Origin: Pseudomonadota bacterium
Lineage (GTDB): Bacteria; Pseudomonadota; Gammaproteobacteria; Steroidobacterales; Steroidobacteraceae
Length of the DNA stretch: 8,383 bases
Direction: 5' to 3'
Assembly (NCBI GenBank): GCA_021779875.1
Contig: JAJXZV010000155.1
Coordinates: forward strand, 1-8,383
Below, one piece after another: positions 5,000 through 8,383 of the stretch. The position numbers were made by a program, and so were the translations under genes. Every line of letters starts with the position of its first letter. Position 1 is the stretch's first letter. The notes beneath the pieces are model-generated. The model saw only the letters and a list, made by a program, of their open reading frames with translations, ran no database searches and was not told the origin of the DNA.

Positions 5000-5934
5000 T
5001 GCGCGCGGCGCACCGGCCGACCGTCGCCGCGCTGGTCTTCGCGGCGTCGGCCGCGCGCGCCCAGATCTACCCGCTCGCCCCGGATCAGGACCTGATCGGC
5101 GCCCTGCAGAGCGTGACCGCCGCGCACGAGGACACGCTGCCGGAGATCGCGCGCGCGCATCACCTGGGATTCGACGAGATCGCCGCGGCCAACCCGGGGG
5201 TGGACGTGTGGCTTCCGGGCGCGGGCACCGAGGTGCGCCTGCCGCTCGAGCACCTGCTGCCGAACGCGCCGCACTCCGGCATCGTGGTCAATCTGCCGGA
5301 TGGGCGGCTCTATTACTTCCGCACGGACGCGCAGGGTCGGCCGGTGGTCGAGACCCATCCCATCAGCGTCGGCAAGATGAACTGGAAGACGCCGCTCGGC
5401 CTCACCACCATCGTGCGCAAGGAGAAGAACCCCACGTGGTATCCGCCGGAGTCGGTGCGCTACACGCACCTGCACGAGGACGGCGAGGTGCTCCCGGGCG
5501 CCATTCCGCCGGGCCCCGACAATCCCCTCGGCGCCTACGCCATGCGCCTCGGGGTGCCCGGCGGCGCCTATCTCATCCACGGCACCAACAAGCCGGTGGG
5601 GGTCGGCATGCAGGTCACGCACGGCTGCATTCGCCTGTATCCGGAGGACATCGAGTTCATGTTCAATGAAGTGCCGGTCGGCACCCCGGTGCGCATCGTC
5701 AACGAGCGCATCAAGACCGGCTGGGCGGACGGCGCGCTGTACCTGGAGGTCCACCGGCCGCTCGACGGCGCGGCCGCCGATCCGTCGCAGGACCTGACGC
5801 CCCTGACGCGCGCCATCGTCGGCGCGACCGCCGAGCGGCGGGTGGCCATCGACTGGCGGGCCGCCGAGGCCGCGTACCAGCGCGCCGACGGCATCCCGGT
5901 GCGCATCTCGCCCGTCGTCGACCCGGACCGGTAG
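4999..5934 (+). CDS. Periplasmic L,D-transpeptidase, YbiS/ErfK/YcfS type
   Basis: The 311-residue protein matches E. coli LdtA/B/C (ErfK, YbiS, YcfS), which attach Braun lipoprotein to meso-diaminopimelate of peptidoglycan. Residues 1-21 form a Sec signal peptide with arginines R2 and R6, the hydrophobic VAALVFAASA and a likely ARA|Q cleavage. A LysM-like segment (about 35-85) contains IAAANPGVDVWLPGAGTEV. The YkuD catalytic domain (about 93-236) has H194 in IHGTN and the THGCIR motif (207-212) with nucleophile C210. A C-terminal family domain follows (YLEVHRPL, then IPVRIS). The ATG at 4999 shares a base with the fabH TGA (TGATG), implying coupled translation. The reading frame stays open far upstream inside fabH, but the signal peptide fixes the start. 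The convergent neighbour is a likely lipoprotein substrate. Which of ErfK, YbiS or YcfS is closest cannot be decided here. Confidence 0.93.
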   Translation: MRAAHRPTVAALVFAASAARAQIYPLAPDQDLIGALQSVTAAHEDTLPEIARAHHLGFDEIAAANPGVDVWLPGAGTEVRLPLEHLLPNAPHSGIVVNLPDGRLYYFRTDAQGRPVVETHPISVGKMNWKTPLGLTTIVRKEKNPTWYPPESVRYTHLHEDGEVLPGAIPPGPDNPLGAYAMRLGVPGGAYLIHGTNKPVGVGMQVTHGCIRLYPEDIEFMFNEVPVGTPVRIVNERIKTGWADGALYLEVHRPLDGAAADPSQDLTPLTRAIVGATAERRVAIDWRAAEAAYQRADGIPVRISPVVDPDR

Positions 5935-5951
5935 GCCGGAAACCGAGGGCG

Positions 5952-5986
5952 AAAAAAAACGCCGCGGTGCGAACCGCGGCGTTTTT
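5952..5986. terminator. Bidirectional intrinsic terminator between ldt and the lipoprotein gene
   Basis: ACGCCGCGGT (5959-5968) pairs perfectly with ACCGCGGCGT (5973-5982), a 10-bp stem with a GCGA tetraloop (GNRA type on the plus strand). Five Ts (5982-5986) follow on the plus strand. Eight As (5952-5959) precede it and become an eight-U tract on the minus strand. It therefore serves both converging genes and should be stronger for the minus-strand lipoprotein gene. Confidence 0.93.
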
Positions 5987-6011
5987 GGACGATCCTTCGG
6001 GTCGGATCGAC

Positions 6012-6329
6012 TTACTTCGACACGGACTTCTTGAACATGCGGTCGATCTTCTCGTTGATCGCCTCGATCGCCGACGAGTTCGCCTGCGCGGTCGACAGCG
6101 CCTGGTTCGCCGTGCTCTGGGCGCCCGAAGCGGCCGAGGAGGCGCTGGCGGCGGCGCTCTTCGCGGCGGCGGCGTCGGCGGACGCCTTCGCCGTGTCGCT
6201 CTGCAGCTTGCTGACCTGGGACTTCAGATCGTCGACCTGGGCCTGCAGCGGCTTGAGGTCGGTGCAGCCCGCGAACGCGATCACGCAGGCCGCGGCGGCG
6301 GAGGCCTTGAGAGTGGTGCTGAGTTTCAT
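6012..6329 (-). CDS. Major outer-membrane lipoprotein, Lpp/OprI-like
   Basis: The 105-residue product has a lipoprotein signal: MKLSTTLKAS, a hydrophobic stretch, then FAGC with the lipidated cysteine at C22. The -3 position is F rather than the usual L. The mature chain starts with a coiled-coil heptad pattern (LKPLQAQVDDLKSQVSKLQ, 25-43). It continues through an alanine/serine-rich stretch (about 47-85) and ends INEKIDRMFKKSVSK. That tail resembles Pseudomonas OprI (NERALRMLEKASRK) and E. coli Lpp (QRLDNMATKYRK). K105 would be the residue linked to peptidoglycan. The mature length of 84 residues exceeds Lpp (58) and OprI (about 64). An AGGGGA site 6 nt upstream fixes the start. The frame is open a further 56 codons upstream, but those codons lack any signal. 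The convergent L,D-transpeptidase is the plausible attaching enzyme. Confidence 0.85.
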   Translation of the reverse strand: MKLSTTLKASAAAACVIAFAGCTDLKPLQAQVDDLKSQVSKLQSDTAKASADAAAAKSAAASASSAASGAQSTANQALSTAQANSSAIEAINEKIDRMFKKSVSK

Positions 6330-6335
6330 AAATAT

Positions 6336-6341
6336 TCCCCT
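6336..6341 (-). promoter_or_regulatory. Ribosome-binding site of the lipoprotein gene
   Basis: AGGGGA on the minus strand lies 6 nt before the ATG complementary to 6327-6329. It selects this start over the longer upstream reading frame. Confidence 0.8.
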
Positions 6342-6527
6342 AGGGTTGTGATTCATTCGTATCGGTAAGATCGAAGTGTCGGCGCACTCGCGTACATCGC
6401 AACACAGTCTCGCATCAAGCCAAATTTGGGCCGCGATTGCAAATGAAGAGGGCTTTATTTCGCCAAACAGCGACACGCTTGCACCGGCGCCGCCCAAGAT
6501 TAAATGTCGTTAAACATGCCGGCGGTC

Positions 6528-6536
6528 ACTATAACA
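6528..6536 (-). promoter_or_regulatory. Candidate extended -10 promoter for the lipoprotein gene
   Basis: TGTTATAGT on the minus strand is an extended -10 (TG, one base, then TATAGT, five of six matches). No good -35 is present at 16-18 bp. The start would be near 6521, leaving a leader of about 190 nt. The rest of 6330-6574 holds no gene that I can support and no clear terminator for the upstream oxidoreductase gene. Confidence 0.4.
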
Positions 6537-6574
6537 AATCCGTCCCGGGGTTCCGACACGTACTACCCGAAGGG

Positions 6575-8383
6575 TCACGCCGTGGATCCGCGCAGCAGCT
6601 CCGACACGGCGCGGTGGCCCTGCTCGATCGCGATGTCCGTATAGGCGCCGCCGCCGGAATCCGAATTGGCGACGGTGATGCGGCCGAACGGCGCGCGCCC
6701 GAGCACGTGCGCGCGCTCGGACTCGGGCACCTCGGGATCAAAGAGCGGGTTGTACTCCGGCGCATAGCCGTGCGGCCAGCGGTTCACGGTGATTCCCGTG
6801 ATGTCGCGGGCGGGTTCGAAGCCGCCCGCGCCGAGCGTGCGCGCCATCTGGTCGCGGATGTTGCGCTCGAAGGTCTCGAACGAGGTCGCCAGCAATTCCT
6901 CGCGGCCGGCGATGTTCTGCTGGTGCTCCGGCAGCCCGTGACTGCAGGGCGTGCGCACCATGTGCACGAGGATGGGGTCGTTCGGCGAGCCGACGCTTCG
7001 GTACGAGCCGATGTCGACGTGCTGATTCAGGTGCAGATAGGTGTGGTAGCCGCCCGGCGCATACACCCGGTTCACCTTCAGCCGCTCGAACGCGCGCCAA
7101 TCCCGGATCGCCACCGTGGTGTACACCAGCGGCGTCTTGACCAGGCTGTGCAGGGCGCGCTTCTGGCGTTCGGGCAGCTCGGGGCACAGGTAGGGGATCA
7201 TCGCGTTGTAGCAGGCGAGCACGACGCCGCGCGCGCCGGCGCTGAACGCCCGGCCGCCGCGCACGTAGGTGACCTCGACCCCGTCCGCCGTCGCCGGATC
7301 GCCGCGGTGGCGGACGCGGATCGCGGTGCTGTTCAGGCGCAGGCGCACCGGGCGGCCCGGTCGGTCCAGCTCGGCATAGCGGGCGCGCGCCGTGACCAGA
7401 TCGGCGATGCCGTCGCCCGGCAAGGCCTGCGGCACGAGGTCGCGCACCAGTGCGCGGGCGATGGTGGCGTTGCCGTCGGGGAAATGCAGGCGCAGCGAAC
7501 CGCCCGTGTCCTCGTAACCGGAGGGGGTGAACCCCATGCGGGCGATCGAGCCCTTGGCGATGTTCATGCCCTGGAAGCCCGGCAGGCCGAACCCCCAGCA
7601 GTCCAGGGCCGACACCGCGTCGGTGCCGACGCCCCATTCGCCCTTGGTGCGCGAGTTGTAGTACTTGAGCACCGCGGGCTCCACGCGCACCAGATCGCGC
7701 AGGAACGCCTCGTAGCTGATGCGCGACAGGCGGTCCTTCTTCGCATCCGAGGACAGGCCGGGCAGGTAGTCGACGTGGCCGGTCTCGATCCGCACGATCT
7801 CGGCGCGGGCGCGTGCCGACAGCGGCGCGGTGCGCAGCACCTGGTCGAGCGGTGTCCTGCCGTCCATGCCGACCACCAGCTGGTCGGCGCCGAAGGTCTC
7901 GCGGTCGAAGAATACGGCGGTGGTGAGCCCCTTGCGTTCGTAGAACTGCGGGTGCTCCGTGGTGCGCGCGAGCTGCGCGACGTCGATGCCGAGGGTTTGC
8001 AGCAGGCCGGCCGCCACTTCCCCGTACGGGCGCGGGCTGTCGATCTCGAGGGTGCCGCCGTTCATGAGGTGCAGCCGGCCGCCCAGGTCGAATTCATTGC
8101 GCTTGGCGTGGCCGCCGAAGTCGTCGTGGTTGTCGAGAATCAGGATTCGGCTGCCGGTGCCGGCGGCGTCGCGGTAGAAATGCGCGGCGGCGAGGCCGCT
8201 GATGCCGCCGCCGACCACGATCAGGTCGTATTCCTCGTGGGTCGGGATGACGTCCGGGAAGGCGGCGCCGTCGCGCAGGGCGTGCGCGCTCTCGAAGGAA
8301 CCGGGATGGCTGCCGCGCATGCCGGTCAGGCGCGGCGGGTAGTAGCCGACCGCGTCCTGGGCCGCCATCGCCGAAGCGGGGGC
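6575..8383 (-). CDS. FAD-dependent oxidoreductase, spermidine dehydrogenase-like (N-terminus cut off)
   Basis: The frame is open from the right edge to a TGA at 6575-6577. Counting from the first methionine (complement of 8366-8368) there are 597 residues. The five codons before it read APASA, like the end of an export signal, so the real start is probably outside the window. A Rossmann FAD-binding motif sits at residues 49-61 (LIVVGGGISGLAA), followed by LILDNHDDFGGHAKRNEF (76-93). The C-terminal FAD-contact segment is ITVANSDSGGGAYTDIAI (564-581). YYPPRLTGMRGSHPGSFE and the overall architecture resemble the exported flavoproteins that include Pseudomonas aeruginosa SpdH. That enzyme cleaves spermidine to 1,3-diaminopropane and 4-aminobutyraldehyde. 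The family is fairly secure; the substrate is inferred and could be another amine. The next gene on this strand, the lipoprotein, has its own apparent promoter. Confidence 0.72.
   Translation of the reverse strand, partial: APASAMAAQDAVGYYPPRLTGMRGSHPGSFESAHALRDGAAFPDVIPTHEEYDLIVVGGGISGLAAAHFYRDAAGTGSRILILDNHDDFGGHAKRNEFDLGGRLHLMNGGTLEIDSPRPYGEVAAGLLQTLGIDVAQLARTTEHPQFYERKGLTTAVFFDRETFGADQLVVGMDGRTPLDQVLRTAPLSARARAEIVRIETGHVDYLPGLSSDAKKDRLSRISYEAFLRDLVRVEPAVLKYYNSRTKGEWGVGTDAVSALDCWGFGLPGFQGMNIAKGSIARMGFTPSGYEDTGGSLRLHFPDGNATIARALVRDLVPQALPGDGIADLVTARARYAELDRPGRPVRLRLNSTAIRVRHRGDPATADGVEVTYVRGGRAFSAGARGVVLACYNAMIPYLCPELPERQKRALHSLVKTPLVYTTVAIRDWRAFERLKVNRVYAPGGYHTYLHLNQHVDIGSYRSVGSPNDPILVHMVRTPCSHGLPEHQQNIAGREELLATSFETFERNIRDQMARTLGAGGFEPARDITGITVNRWPHGYAPEYNPLFDPEVPESERAHVLGRAPFGRITVANSDSGGGAYTDIAIEQGHRAVSELLRGSTA

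Noticed and set aside
5991..6008. Small hairpin GATCC...GGATC after the lipoprotein stop
   Set aside because: It is only 5 bp, and the adjacent strong bidirectional terminator explains 3' end formation.
5967..6368. Open frames on the plus strand opposite the lipoprotein gene
   Set aside because: They start inside the terminator or the lipoprotein 3' end, and their leucine/arginine- or alanine-rich products mirror the Ala/Ser-rich lipoprotein.
6330..6497. 56-codon N-terminal extension of the lipoprotein
   Set aside because: It would place the lipoprotein signal peptide inside the protein. The ATG at 6329 has a good AGGGGA site at 6 nt.
1..8383. CRISPR arrays, insertion sequences, tRNA/rRNA genes, toxin-antitoxin or phage genes
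   Set aside because: No spaced repeat array, no transposase or terminal inverted repeats, and no tRNA-like cloverleaf were seen. The gene content is conserved chromosomal core plus envelope genes.

Overview
The window is GC-rich DNA from a gammaproteobacterium. The gene order rne (divergent), rluC, maf/yceF (reversed), yceD, rpmF, plsX, fabH is the conserved gammaproteobacterial arrangement, and the proteins match the E. coli family members along their length. The high GC content, arginine-rich proteins and an OprI/Lpp-like lipoprotein suggest a GC-rich lineage outside the Enterobacterales. I cannot name the genus from sequence alone.

Layout. Bases 1-39 hold the first 13 codons of RNase E on the minus strand. 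Bases 40-507 are the rne/rluC divergent region, mostly a predicted leader of about 390 nt for rne with several dyads. rluC (508-1503, +) converges on maf (1531-2142, -) over a 27-bp gap made of a 12-bp tandem repeat. maf and yceD diverge from a compact promoter region in which one TATCATA core can be read as a -10 element on both strands. yceD, rpmF, plsX, fabH and an L,D-transpeptidase then follow closely on the plus strand and probably form one operon. A bidirectional terminator (5952-5986) ends that operon. From the other side, the same hairpin ends a convergent gene for a Braun/OprI-type lipoprotein (6012-6329, -). Upstream of it lies the 3' part of an FAD-dependent oxidoreductase resembling spermidine dehydrogenase (6575 to the window end, -), whose N-terminus is cut off.

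How the genes fit together. One half of the window serves RNA and translation: RNase E, the 23S rRNA pseudouridine synthase RluC, YceD and ribosomal protein L32. The middle serves the start of lipid synthesis (PlsX, FabH) together with the house-cleaning pyrophosphatase Maf. The last part serves the envelope: a periplasmic L,D-transpeptidase of the YbiS/ErfK type faces a lipoprotein whose C-terminal lysine is the kind of residue such enzymes attach to peptidoglycan. fabD, fabG and acpP, which follow fabH in E. coli, are absent; the transpeptidase takes that place and is joined to fabH by a TGATG stop/start overlap.

Most of the window is conserved core genome. I found no CRISPR array, mobile element, tRNA, rRNA or obvious novel defence system. 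The points most worth a second look are the symmetric maf/yceD promoter with a nearly leaderless yceD, the transpeptidase-lipoprotein pair, the long lipoprotein, and the structured rne leader.
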